A stretch of DNA of 64,000 nt from positions 38,956,446 through 39,020,445 of the forward strand of contig NC_081541.1 in the NCBI RefSeq assembly GCF_901000735.1, given 5' to 3'. The notes beneath the pieces are model-generated. The model did no database searches. It was not told the DNA's origin and worked only from the letters and a program-made list of their open reading frames with translations. The translations under genes and the position numbers were made by a program. Below are positions 35,073 through 44,869 of this stretch, in pieces. Origin of the DNA: Corylus avellana (Eukaryota; Streptophyta; Magnoliopsida; Fagales; Betulaceae). Within the stretch, counting starts at the first letter, position 1. Each line of letters starts with the position of its first letter.

Positions 35073-35099
35073 CAAGAAGAAAATTCAAGCACCCCTGCA

Positions 35100-37480
35100 T
35101 CCTCGACTTAATTAGGTATGTTACTCATCATTTTATTTGATTCTTTCATAGAAATTGAAGTACGCACCTTCTTCCCCTTCATTTTCTTCATTTTTCTCTT
35201 TGTTTCTCGGTATCCAAACGTTTGGTTTTGTTTTTTTGTCTTGTTTTTCAGCTTCTTCGTCTTATTCCTTTTTTTCTATTTTTTTTTTTAATGAAGAAAA
35301 GATGGGAGGGTTCTTGTTGATAATGTTGTATATGCCAAATGAAAGAGGTGTAGGAGAGCGTGCAATTGGCTTACACTGCTAGGTACTTTGATCATGAGCC
35401 TTGCTTGTTAAGCTTTTGTTTCCTATTATTAACTGCTACTAGTATTTAATTTTTTTGTACTTGTCTTTCATTTTTTTATGTAAATATTTGGCTGGGTTTC
35501 TAGTGTTTGTCTTGACTGCTCTATTGCTATTGATTTATTGTGTTTACTGCATGTTTTATATTTGTTTTCCTTTGTCTCAGTCTCTCTCCCACTATCTTTA
35601 TAAGTATCAAATTCCGATTCTTAAAAGCATTTATACTTGCAGTTATGATTCAGAATTGAGGAGATAGCGAGAAAACCTTCTACAAAATGTGTCATCTTTG
35701 CTGAAATTGTGGTATATTCTTTTTGGTGTTTACTACTTACTATGGTATGAAATAGAGGATGTCGAAGACCTGTTGTTTTTGGAGTTAATTGTTAATTATT
35801 ACATTGGGAATTAGTTTGTATACTTGTTTGGATGGATTTATTTTAGCTAGTTCAAATATTTTATTTAGCTAGTTAGTACTTTCAGCTGGTTATTGCAATT
35901 TGGTGATTTAATTAATTGTTTATGCATATCGGTAGCTTTTCTTGGTACCGAAACTAAGATAATGGGGCATCCATCTATTCACTGTCTCTTTTTCTTGCTC
36001 TTTCGGTTGATTTGATAGCTTGAAAAGATTATGAATTCTGATCAAATTCTTCTAAATTGTTGAGATTACTCAAATTTATCAATCTGCGGTCAAGTATTAT
36101 ATATTTTCATGGGATTCTTATTTCATTTTCTAAAATCATATAGGTTTGTGCACACCATTTAACAAACCTCTGGTAGTCAAAAGTCTGTAAGTGTCAAACA
36201 ATGTTTTAAGTTGTACATGAAAACTAAATGAGAACTCTGCATGATCAAGCCCAAATGGTTCGGTATGTATAAGACTATCAAAAATATGTGTGGGTATTTT
36301 GAAAAATGATTGTTCTGCTATTCTGAAAAACCTTTTTGTAGATTTTACATTCATGTGAGGTCTTCATAGGGAATTGTTGGCTGATCCAATTTGGCTTTTG
36401 TTGCACTAGAAATAGACCAGTAATATCTGGGTAATAAAATTTTTTGGGTCAAATTTTAACTCTTTTGGATAATAATTTTTTTGGCTTTTTATTTATTTCC
36501 CAGTATTTGTTTGTATGCAGAAGAGCCGTAGATAGTACTTATAAGCTTCTTGGATGTGGCACAACTATAATTTTCCACACTGTTAAGTTGAAAAAGGTAG
36601 GTTTCGTGCATTTGTGGGCTTGATATTGTCAAATTAAAAGTTGTGGGGAGTTTCTTAATTATTTATTTATCAAAGTTTCTAACTTTCTGAACCTTTTTGA
36701 ATCAAGTATAAAAAATCTTGTTCCTACCGTGAAATATTACAAAATCCCAATCTTAGGATAATGGATTTCGTGTCTCTTTCCAGTATACTGTTTTCTTTTT
36801 GGTTAATTATCTATATTTTCTATATCAATTTCTTTGTGCAGCATTTGAGCTCAAAATTTAAAAGTTGATAGTTATATTAATTTCAATTCCTATGCAGGTG
36901 AATACTAGATGCATGATATGTTATCTGTTGCCATTGGTTTTTTTCCTCCATGAGTGCCATGATGTTTATTAAATTTGTTCTGCTCTGTTCTGTTGTTAAA
37001 CATTTTGTAATTGTTTAATTGTCTCTGTTTATGGCTGTTTATGGTCAACTCTTTCCAGATTGTTTACAGTATTTAGTATCTTGATTCTTGACTGACATTC
37101 TTTATTTTTCTTGGTTCAGCCACTTGAAATATGGGAAACGATTCGGATGATTGCCACGACAAGTATACTGATGCTGAAAGCATTGGTGTTAAAGTCATAT
37201 GAATCCTGCTAATTGTATTTAAAATATTTTGTTAATTTTGTGTCTGTTTTGTAATTAGTTTTGTGACTGTTTTGAAAACAAAAGATTGTGATCAATATTA
37301 AAGTCATATGTATGGATCCTGTTGTGTTGTATCTTACTTTAATTAACAATATTCTCTTTATGAATTATGGCCCAGTTAATCAGCTACTAATCTCTATAAA
37401 TTATCAATATTGCAATTAGCATTAGTGAAACAGAACTACTATTTGTCCTTTCCCTTTAGACAAAATTAATATTGCCTATT
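35100..37480 (+). other. Conserved 3' flank of NLR-C
   Basis: Holds blocks shared with other members: TATCCAAACGTTTGGTTTT followed by a T-rich CAG tract, the GCCTTGCTTG block (about 35340-35410), the KLLGCGTT-like block ending AAAAAG/GTAGGT (about 36540-36600), and a distal block (37120-37200, ATGATTGCCACG) found again downstream of NLR-D (about 59010-59080). These look like spliced 3' UTR pieces. No independent gene is recognised. Confidence 0.5.
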
Positions 37481-37499
37481 AATTTAGACACTTTTTGCA

Positions 37500-37920
37500 T
37501 TTTTCACCTTGAAACACCCCTAAATTATTAAAAAAATAAATAAAAAGTTAAATAGGGGTTAATATGAAAAGGGCCACCCTTTTTTGCATTTTTATTTTAT
37601 TTTTTAATAAATTTAACTTTTTTAAATGGTTATTTTTAAATACTTTAAAAGTATTTGGTAGAGAAAAATACAAAAGTGTCTAATTTGAAAATTTTGCTTT
37701 AGGTGTTGTAAAAAAACTACAACATGTGTGTTGTATTTTTTTCGGTCAAGATTTAATTTCACTTTTTCTCAAGAAAAAATTGGAATTAAATCTGGATCAT
37801 TGAAAAAACTACATAACATATGTTGTAGTTTTTCTTACGGCACTTAAGCCAAATCCCTAATTTAACACACGATATTAGTCCTATAAAGCACCCTAATTTT
37901 ACTTTTTAAAGCTTGAAAGC
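37500..37920. repeat. Dispersed repeat, copy 2
   Basis: Diverged partner of 30290-30800, also seen in part at 44530-44720. Contains a small hairpin-prone segment around AACTACAACATGTG (37724-37835). Confidence 0.55.
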
Positions 37921-38049
37921 GTAAATTTTTTTTTTAAAAAAAAAAAAAAAAAGAAAAAGTGATGATAATTTAAATGGCTAAAGTATAATTTTTTTTTTCT
38001 TATGTTTACTTTCAGAAGAGTAATACTATACACCATCATGAAAATATGA

Positions 38050-38345
38050 TAATCCTTGAACAACCATTTTATCCTGCGAGAGATTCGCATCACACTCTTG
38101 TGTTTACTCTTCCTGCTCCCTTCCTATGTTTTGGGAGGATCAAGAGCATGAGAAGCACCAAACTCTCCATTATATATAAACTAGCTGTTATTGCTGCTTC
38201 CCTAGTGGATGAATCCAGGAGATAATATTAGGCAGGCAACAAAGGCTTTCAATTCATTATGAATTAAAATGTCCTTCTCAGCTTATAAAGCCCAAATAGT
38301 CTTTCTTAATATTAGAATACAGACTCAAATTGCAATTTTATGCTG
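38050..38345. pseudogene. Decayed copy of the small membrane-protein palindrome
   Basis: 38050-38210 matches the start of the minus-strand gene at 30940-31263 (AACAACCATTTTATCCTGCG..., then a MRSTKLSIIYKLA-like peptide), but ends early after AASLVDES. 38235-38345 is the opposite-strand half. Frameshifts and indels make it non-functional. Confidence 0.5.
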
Positions 38346-39001
38346 TAAATTTGTGGATTTTAAGTATATTTAAAAAAAAAAAAAAAAAAGAGTCCCGCTC
38401 TTTGGATAAGATGTAATTATTTAGTTATATCTTACATTAAAAAAAAATTAAAAAAGTTTTATTGATAATAGATAGAATAAGATGTAATTACTTGTAGATA
38501 TTTCAAACTTTCTTTTCTTTTCGTTGGGGCGCCATAAATAGGGTAGATGATTTTAACAAAACTGTGATTTATTAGTGTTTTTATTGTGTCAGTAAGTGAA
38601 AGTTACGACAGCAAGAGAATAGGTTGCCTACCTATACTATATTATTGGTCCAAAGGCTAATAATTGCAAGACCTCAGGCTGCGTCACCCACGTGAAAACA
38701 TATACTTCCTAAATTATTGTTCAGTGAAAATATCTTCTTAAATTTTTAATTAAATATCCCTTCAAATTAGTAAAAATAAATGATCAATGTCTCAAATTTT
38801 TAATTAAATTAATAAAAAGACAAAAATATTCAACAAATTTTACAATTAGAAATTTTTTTTTAAAAAAAAAACAAAATCTAATACAAAGAATTTATTAATG
38901 AGAGATTTGAGGAAGGCAAGTTTTAGGATTGTTGAAGATCAGATAAACAATATAATATATATATATATATATATAAAAAAATCAGATGACAAGCAAAACA
39001 A
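38346..39001. other. Intergenic, AT-rich
   Basis: Poly-A tracts and an (AT)n run at about 38950-38975. No gene is recognised. Confidence 0.5.
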
Positions 39002-39147
39002 ATAGCATGTGAAGAGTAGTCAATTCATTAACAGCTTTATCCACGTGAAGACCAGTGTGTGTCATAAACAACGGTAACATTTTCACCATTCTCGTCTGCA
39101 CCCATTCCCAAAAATAATTGCTTTGATCCATTTTTGTCAAAATAAAA

Positions 39148-39157
39148 ACGACGTCGT
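39148..39157. promoter_or_regulatory. ACGACGTCGT palindrome upstream of NLR-B
   Basis: Same 10-bp bZIP-type palindrome as at 9810-9819, about 300 bp before the NLR-B start. A splice-donor-like GAGGTAAGT (39184-39192) and acceptor TTTCCAG (about 39251-39257) lie between, suggesting a short 5' UTR intron. Confidence 0.4.
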
Positions 39158-39444
39158 GAGACCCTTTAAAGACCATTTAAAAGAGGTAAGTCGTACGTGT
39201 TTTGGATGTTTTTTATTTGATTTTAGTTATTATTTTTGTATTTTTCATTTCCAGCTTGCTCCTTCCACCCTATTTCTGCTTTGCTCACACTTGCTCTCTC
39301 TGTACATCTTCTCAAAACATTTCTGCAATTCTACCCTTCAACTAACTACTTCACTTTTCAGCATTTCTTCACTCTACTCTTCAACTGCTTCCATCAACAG
39401 CTCTGTGTTCCACTTTGGAGCATTCCTTCACTCACCGTCAGGAA

Positions 39445-42354
39445 ATGGCAGAACAACTTCTGTCCGTTGTTGTTGAGGGAATCATTAAGACTTTGGGCTC
39501 ACTGGCTGTCGAAGAGATCGGACTGCTCTGGGGTGTCAAAGATGAGCTTCAAAGCCTCACCAACACTGTTTCTACAATCAAAGATGTGCTTCTTGATGCG
39601 GAGGACAAAAAGGCTGCTGGAGACCGTGCTGTTCAACGTTGGCTCCGAAGGCTAGAAGATGCCATGTATGATGCAGACGACTTGCTGGATGAAATTTCTA
39701 CTGAAGCTCTACGAAGAGATATAATGACGTGTAATAAGAAGGCCAAAAAGGTACGCATTTTCTTTTCTGAATCAAACCAGTTAGCCTATCGTTTTAAAAT
39801 GGTGCATAAGATTAAGGCCATAAGAAAAAGGTTAGACACCATCAATGCTGATAGGAGATTTCACTTAGAGGTACGTACTGTGGAGACACGAGTGGTGAAC
39901 AGGGAGAGGGATAACACTCATTCTTTGGTACGTGCGGAAACAATTATTGGTCGAGAGGATGATAAGAAGGCTGTTATGGACCTTTTGATGGACTCCAACG
40001 TTGAAGAGAATGTGTCAATTCTTCCAATTGTTGGCATCGGTGGATTGGGAAAGACTACACTCGCTCAATTTGTATTCAATGATAAACAAATCCAAAAACA
40101 TTTTGAGCTCAAAATGTGGGTGTGTGTCTCTGATATCTTTGATGTTAAAAATATTGTTGCTCAAATCTTAGAATCTGCAACAAAGAAGAAACCAGAAGCC
40201 GTCGAAATGGATACATTGGTAAACTATCTTCTAAAAGAAATCGAAGGAAAGAAATACTTCCTAGTGTTGGATGATGTGTGGAATGGCGATCATGGAAAAT
40301 GGTGTCGCTTGAAACAAGTGCTGATGGGTGGAGCAAGAGGTAGTAGAATAGTAGTGACTACTCGCAATGAAATTGTTGCAAGGACCATCCGCAAGGAAAG
40401 CGTTGCAAGGATTATCGGGACAGTTGAATCATATTCCTTAAAAGGTTTAGACGAAGAGGCATCATGGTCTTTATTTAAGCATAAGGCGTTTGAGAAAGGA
40501 CGAGAGCCGGAGAATTCAATCATCGTTGCACTTGGGAAGGAGATCGTACAAAAGTGTATTGGTGTCCCTCTAGCCATAACGACAATCGGAAGTTTAATGG
40601 GCTCAAAAAATCCTGAAACTGAGTGGCTGTCTTTTAAGAACAATGAACTCTCAAAAGTATCTGAGAATGAAAATGACATCTTACTAACTTTGAAGCTTAG
40701 TTATGATCATCTTCCTTCACACTTAAAGCACTGTTTTGCTTATTGTTGTTTGTTTCCAAAAGATTACGAGATTGATACATCAAAACTGGTTAAACTTTGG
40801 ATAGCACAGGGGTTTGTTAAGTCATCCCATGATCAAAATCGATGCTTGGAAGAGGTTGGTAAAGAGTATCTTATGGATTTACTATGGAGATCATTCTTTC
40901 AAGAAGCTCAAATGGATGAGTTTGGTGACGTAATTGAATGCAAAATGCATGACCTCATGCATGATCTTGCGATTTCAGTGGTAGGATCGTTGATCGCGAC
41001 ATTAGATGATAAGGAGAGAAACCTTGATGAAAAAACTCGTCATGTATCATTACTTGGCTACAATAAACCTATTTCTTCATTGTGTGAAGCAAGTAGGATA
41101 CGAACATTTCTTTTTCTCTATGACCGTAAGTACCTTAATTATAAGATTGATTGTGATGAACTTTTTTCAAGTTTCAAGTTCTTGCGCATGTTGGATCTGT
41201 CATTTAGAAATCTTGATTCTGTGCCAAGCTCTATTGGGGAGTTGAAGCATTTAAGGTATCTTGATCTTTCTCACAATAAAAATATCAAGAAGTTACCAGA
41301 TTCTATAACTAGGTTGCAGAATTTGCAAACACTAAGACTCGTGTGGTGTCGGTCACTTAAGAAATTACCGAGAGACATTAAAAAATTGGTCAATCTCAGG
41401 CATCTTGAGATAGATTATTGTGATTCTTTGACTTATATGCCACGTGGATTGGGGCAACTGAATAATCTTCGGACGTTAACAAAATTTGTGCTTCACTCGG
41501 GTTCTCACTCCAAGCATTGTGGTGGTTTACAAGAACTAAACAGACTAAATAAGCTAAGAGGAAGATTAGAGATTAGAAATTTGGGACATGGGAAAGGTGT
41601 TGCATTAGAATATAAGGCTGCAAATCTAAAGGAGAAACAACATCTTCATTCTTTGAGTTTACGCTGGAGTAGTGAAGGATATGTCAATGATTGGGACGAT
41701 GTCAATGATAAAATGCCATTGGAAGGCTTCCAACCGCCCCCAAATCTGAAACATCTATACTTATTTTTCTATCAGGGTTCAAGGCTTCCGAGTTGGGTTT
41801 TGTTACCCACAAATCTTGTAACTTTGGCGCTACTTGGTTGCAGCACGTTAAAGTCTCTCCCCCCAGGTATACAACATCTCACTTCCCTTCAACACCTGAA
41901 TCTTCTGGGTTGTCCTGACCTTGAGCTAGCCAATGATGAGAATGGGATGCAATGGAAAGGCCTTACAAGCCTCGTCTCTCTTCACTTCTCAGGACTTTCA
42001 AAATTGGTGTCTCTCCCCTCAGGGCTTCAACATGTTACTACTCTACAAGAGCTCCAGATTTGGAGTTGTGAAAGCTTGACGGCCATACCAAAGTGGATCC
42101 ACAACTTCAAATCACTTCAAGCCTTTCAAATTTGTAGATGCCCCGGTTTGACATCACTGCCCGAAGGAATGGGTAGGCTAACGTCTTTGCAGAGGCTAAA
42201 AATTGATGATTGTCCCATCTTATTGCGAAGATGCGAGAGAGGCACAGGTGAGGATTGGGCAAAGATTGCTCACATTCCAGAGTTATACTTGGGGACTCCC
42301 TCTCTGCATGAAGAAAATTCAAGCACCCACGCATCTTCTACCATTCAGGTATAG
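39445..42354 (+). CDS. NLR-B: CC-NB-ARC-LRR disease resistance protein, RGA type
   Basis: Same 969-residue architecture as NLR-A, read on the opposite strand. Coiled coil 1-135, complete P-loop GIGGLGKTT (197-205), kinase-2 (271-280), GVPLAITTIG (373-382), MHD (501-503) and LRRs from about 560. The MAE start at 39445 was chosen; the upstream ATG at 39415 is in frame. Seven residues differ from NLR-A. Comparison with NLR-C and D indicates that the Arg in ELNRLNKL is a change specific to B, while B keeps the ancestral Arg in MPRGLGQ. The final codons Gln-Val-stop overlap a CAG/GTATAG donor-like site, so a spliced transcript could continue into a further exon. The 5' leader is CT-rich. Predicted cytosolic receptor; the ligand is unknown. 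Confidence 0.94.
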   Translation: MAEQLLSVVVEGIIKTLGSLAVEEIGLLWGVKDELQSLTNTVSTIKDVLLDAEDKKAAGDRAVQRWLRRLEDAMYDADDLLDEISTEALRRDIMTCNKKAKKVRIFFSESNQLAYRFKMVHKIKAIRKRLDTINADRRFHLEVRTVETRVVNRERDNTHSLVRAETIIGREDDKKAVMDLLMDSNVEENVSILPIVGIGGLGKTTLAQFVFNDKQIQKHFELKMWVCVSDIFDVKNIVAQILESATKKKPEAVEMDTLVNYLLKEIEGKKYFLVLDDVWNGDHGKWCRLKQVLMGGARGSRIVVTTRNEIVARTIRKESVARIIGTVESYSLKGLDEEASWSLFKHKAFEKGREPENSIIVALGKEIVQKCIGVPLAITTIGSLMGSKNPETEWLSFKNNELSKVSENENDILLTLKLSYDHLPSHLKHCFAYCCLFPKDYEIDTSKLVKLWIAQGFVKSSHDQNRCLEEVGKEYLMDLLWRSFFQEAQMDEFGDVIECKMHDLMHDLAISVVGSLIATLDDKERNLDEKTRHVSLLGYNKPISSLCEASRIRTFLFLYDRKYLNYKIDCDELFSSFKFLRMLDLSFRNLDSVPSSIGELKHLRYLDLSHNKNIKKLPDSITRLQNLQTLRLVWCRSLKKLPRDIKKLVNLRHLEIDYCDSLTYMPRGLGQLNNLRTLTKFVLHSGSHSKHCGGLQELNRLNKLRGRLEIRNLGHGKGVALEYKAANLKEKQHLHSLSLRWSSEGYVNDWDDVNDKMPLEGFQPPPNLKHLYLFFYQGSRLPSWVLLPTNLVTLALLGCSTLKSLPPGIQHLTSLQHLNLLGCPDLELANDENGMQWKGLTSLVSLHFSGLSKLVSLPSGLQHVTTLQELQIWSCESLTAIPKWIHNFKSLQAFQICRCPGLTSLPEGMGRLTSLQRLKIDDCPILLRRCERGTGEDWAKIAHIPELYLGTPSLHEENSSTHASSTIQV

Positions 42355-44200
42355 TACTAGTCATTTTATTTGAATCCTTCATAGAAATTGAAGTACCCAC
42401 CTTTTTTTTTCTTCATTTGTTCTCTATCGGTCGGTATTTTTGGGTATCCAAACGTGTCGTTTTCTTTGGTTTTGGGTTTTGGTCTTTTTTTTTTTTTTTC
42501 AGCATCTTCTTATTCTTATTCTTATTTTTATTTTTAGTGAAGAAAATATGGGATGGTTCTTTTTCTTGCCAAGTGAAAGAGGTGTAGAAAAGCTTGAGGA
42601 TGGCTGACACTGCTGGATTGTTTGAGTTTGAGCCTTGCTTGGTAAGCTTTTGTTTCCTATTATTAACTGCTATAGTACTTAATTTTTTTGGCTGGGTTTC
42701 TATTGTTTGTTTTGAACTTTTGATAGCTCTACTGCTATGACTTATTGGGTTTAGTGTGCTGATTGCGATATTTGCCTTTTAGGTTTACATACTAGAGTTT
42801 ATTTTTGGAAGTAGCTAATCTTTTCCATTTGCACTCAATAATCTTTTATCCTTAAGAAACAGAGAGCAAAGAACTGTTGCAAAAAGATACAGGCCAATAT
42901 TTGTAATTTCCCTGAATTCTGTGCTTGTTCTGAGCTTAGAGACTCAACCATTTTTTCTGCATGGCAATGCTGAAGAAAACAACGAAAAAAAAGTAATAAA
43001 ATTAAACTCAGATATCAGCCGGAAGAAAGCACAGTAGGCAAGTCCTCTTAACAGTGGAATTGGCCAAATTTGGGTTTGTTGCAGAGGAGTTCAAGAGAGA
43101 ATCTAGATGAACAAGAAGAGAGACTCTTGAACTCCGCTTATTTTTTAGAAAATTGCATACGCTGGTTATTGGAAGACAACTATTATCCAAGTTGTCATTG
43201 TATGATATTTTATAGATGATCATACGAATTGTTCCTGGGGTTAATCTTGAGAACAGAGTTTTTCCTTAGTGTGCCGAAATGATAGTAGTGAGTGAGATGT
43301 CTTCCAGCAAATTAATTGTCAATATGCAAAAGTTTTATTGTAGTGTATAGAATGATGATTTTGCAAGTAACAATGAAGGTAAGTTTGGCTTGCAATTGCC
43401 TAGGAGATTACTAATGAGCTAAGCCATTGCATAGGCCAAAGTTATTTTGATGACCTTGAACATCAATGAGCATTTTTCATTGGCTTTTCCATATGCTCCA
43501 AAAGCCTTTATATATAGCTTTTAATTTGTTTTCAATACCATTTTTTTTTATAACCAACATTGTCTCTAGAAATAAAGAGACAAGTTAATTGTTTGCTTTT
43601 CGGCCTACTTTCATCTTAGGACCTTGCTGTTTGTAACAAGTTTTTGCTCATCTGATGACTAGTGTGTTGGTTTTTTTTTTTAAAAAAAAAAAAATTTCCA
43701 CTTAGAAGTCAAGATTTTTTATTTTTTTAATTATGGTTTTTTCTTAAGTGGTCATATTGTGATGTTCTTTGAGGTGTACGAGTCTTTTTGCAATAGACCC
43801 ATTAGTAATTGTAAGAAATGTTATATAGATGAAGATTATATATGTTTTAGTTGGGACTTTGGTTGCTTTAATTTGAATCTAGACTATCTTTCTTTGATTT
43901 TTCTTCCTACCTTACTTGTTTGTATTGCTTTTGCAGGAAAATATAGAGATGCATTTACAGGAGAAGACGATTCAGGCTGATTTAACACTTTTGGGTATTA
44001 AAATTTTTGGGTTTTTATTTATTTTCCAGTATTTGTTTGTATGCATAAGAGTCATAGATAGTACTGTCAGCAAAACTAGTTATAAGCTTCTTGGATGTAG
44101 CACAACTATAACTTTGCACACTGTTAAGTTGAAACAGGTAGGCTTCGTGCATTTATGAGCTTGATATTGTCAAATTAAAAGTTGTGGGGAGTTTCTTATT
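42355..44200 (+). other. Conserved 3' flank of NLR-B
   Basis: Contains a T-rich tract ending in CAG near 42501, the exon-like block ATGGCTGACACTGCTGG through GAGCCTTGCTTG/GTAAGC (42598-42645), the CAGGAAAATATAGAGATGC block (43934) and the KLLGCSTTITLHTVKLKQ-like block ending CAG/GTAGGC (about 44070-44143). All recur near other members. Confidence 0.55.
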
Positions 44201-44464
44201 TATGAAACAAAGTTTCTTATTTTCTTGGTTCAATAAAAAAGAGAGCATACAATATTAACAAATGCGTCACAGAGGCAATGATTTACTGGGCATTTGAGGA
44301 GACCCAAAATAGACAGAACACATCAATTACAGGACTAATCTAGAGGAAGGGTGAAAAAAGAGAGTGCAATGAGCTAGAAACCAAAGGAACAGATATGTTG
44401 TCATCTGCTGCCTCTGTGGTTGGAACAGATATGTTGTCATTTTTGTTGAAAATAATCCGGTTTT

Positions 44465-44534
44465 ATGCATGTTTTGTTGATGATTATAGCAGATTTATGT
44501 GGATTGTTCCTTCGAAGAAAAAATCTGAATTTAA
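44465..44534 (+). pseudogene. Copia integrase relic
   Basis: A short frame encodes CFVDDYSRFMWIVPSKKKSE, which matches the integrase core block (FVDDYSRxxWxxxLKxKSE) of Ty1/Copia polyproteins. Flanking sequence is not recognisable as pol, so only this fragment persists. Confidence 0.75.
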
Positions 44535-44738
44535 TATTTTGCATTTTCAATTTTTATTTTATTTTTTAATGAATTTAATTTTTTAAATAACTTTAAATGT
44601 ATTTTAGAAAGAAAAATACAAATGAGTCTAATTTGAGGATTTTTCATAGGTATTGTAATTTTTTAAAAAAAATAAAAAAATAAAAAATAATAAAAAATAA
44701 TTTTTTTTAAAAAAAACTATAGCATATGTGCCCAAGTA

Positions 44739-44867
44739 GAGACCCGCCTGGGTCACTGCGACCCACAGCTAGGTCTAGCCAGACCTAGCCATGGGTATGC
44801 TTACCCATGGCGGGTCTCTGGCTGAGATTCGCCTAGGTCTCCTTGTGACCCAGCCCGTGGGTCACCA
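44739..44867. repeat. GC-rich multi-hairpin (four-way-junction-like) island
   Basis: An outer stem (GAGACCCG at 44739-44746 with CGGGTCTC at 44811-44818) encloses three adjacent perfect hairpins. They are TGGGTC/GACCCA (44749-44765), CTAGGTCT/AGACCTAG (44769-44788) and CCATGGGTA/TACCCATGG (44789-44810). A fourth hairpin GTGACCC/GGGTCAC follows at about 44845-44865. It is markedly more GC-rich than its surroundings. It is not a tRNA: arm lengths and invariant tRNA bases do not fit. It may be a GC-rich transposon end or a structured noncoding element. Confidence 0.75.
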
Positions 44868-44869
44868 GT

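Larger units (their letters stand above)
39002..43982 (+). repeat. Arm B of the inverted segmental duplication (contains NLR-B)
   Basis: Partner of 4756-9965 in reverse orientation. The left boundary of homology (39002) corresponds exactly to the gap edge at 9965. Confidence 0.9.

Noticed and set aside
39236..39655. 139-codon frame overlapping the NLR-B start (and 9143-9562 in A)
   Set aside because: Reads the leader and coiled-coil region in the wrong frame; the NLR frame explains the sequence.
44739..44818. tRNA or rRNA-like cloverleaf
   Set aside because: The stems are too regular and lack tRNA invariant bases and arm lengths.
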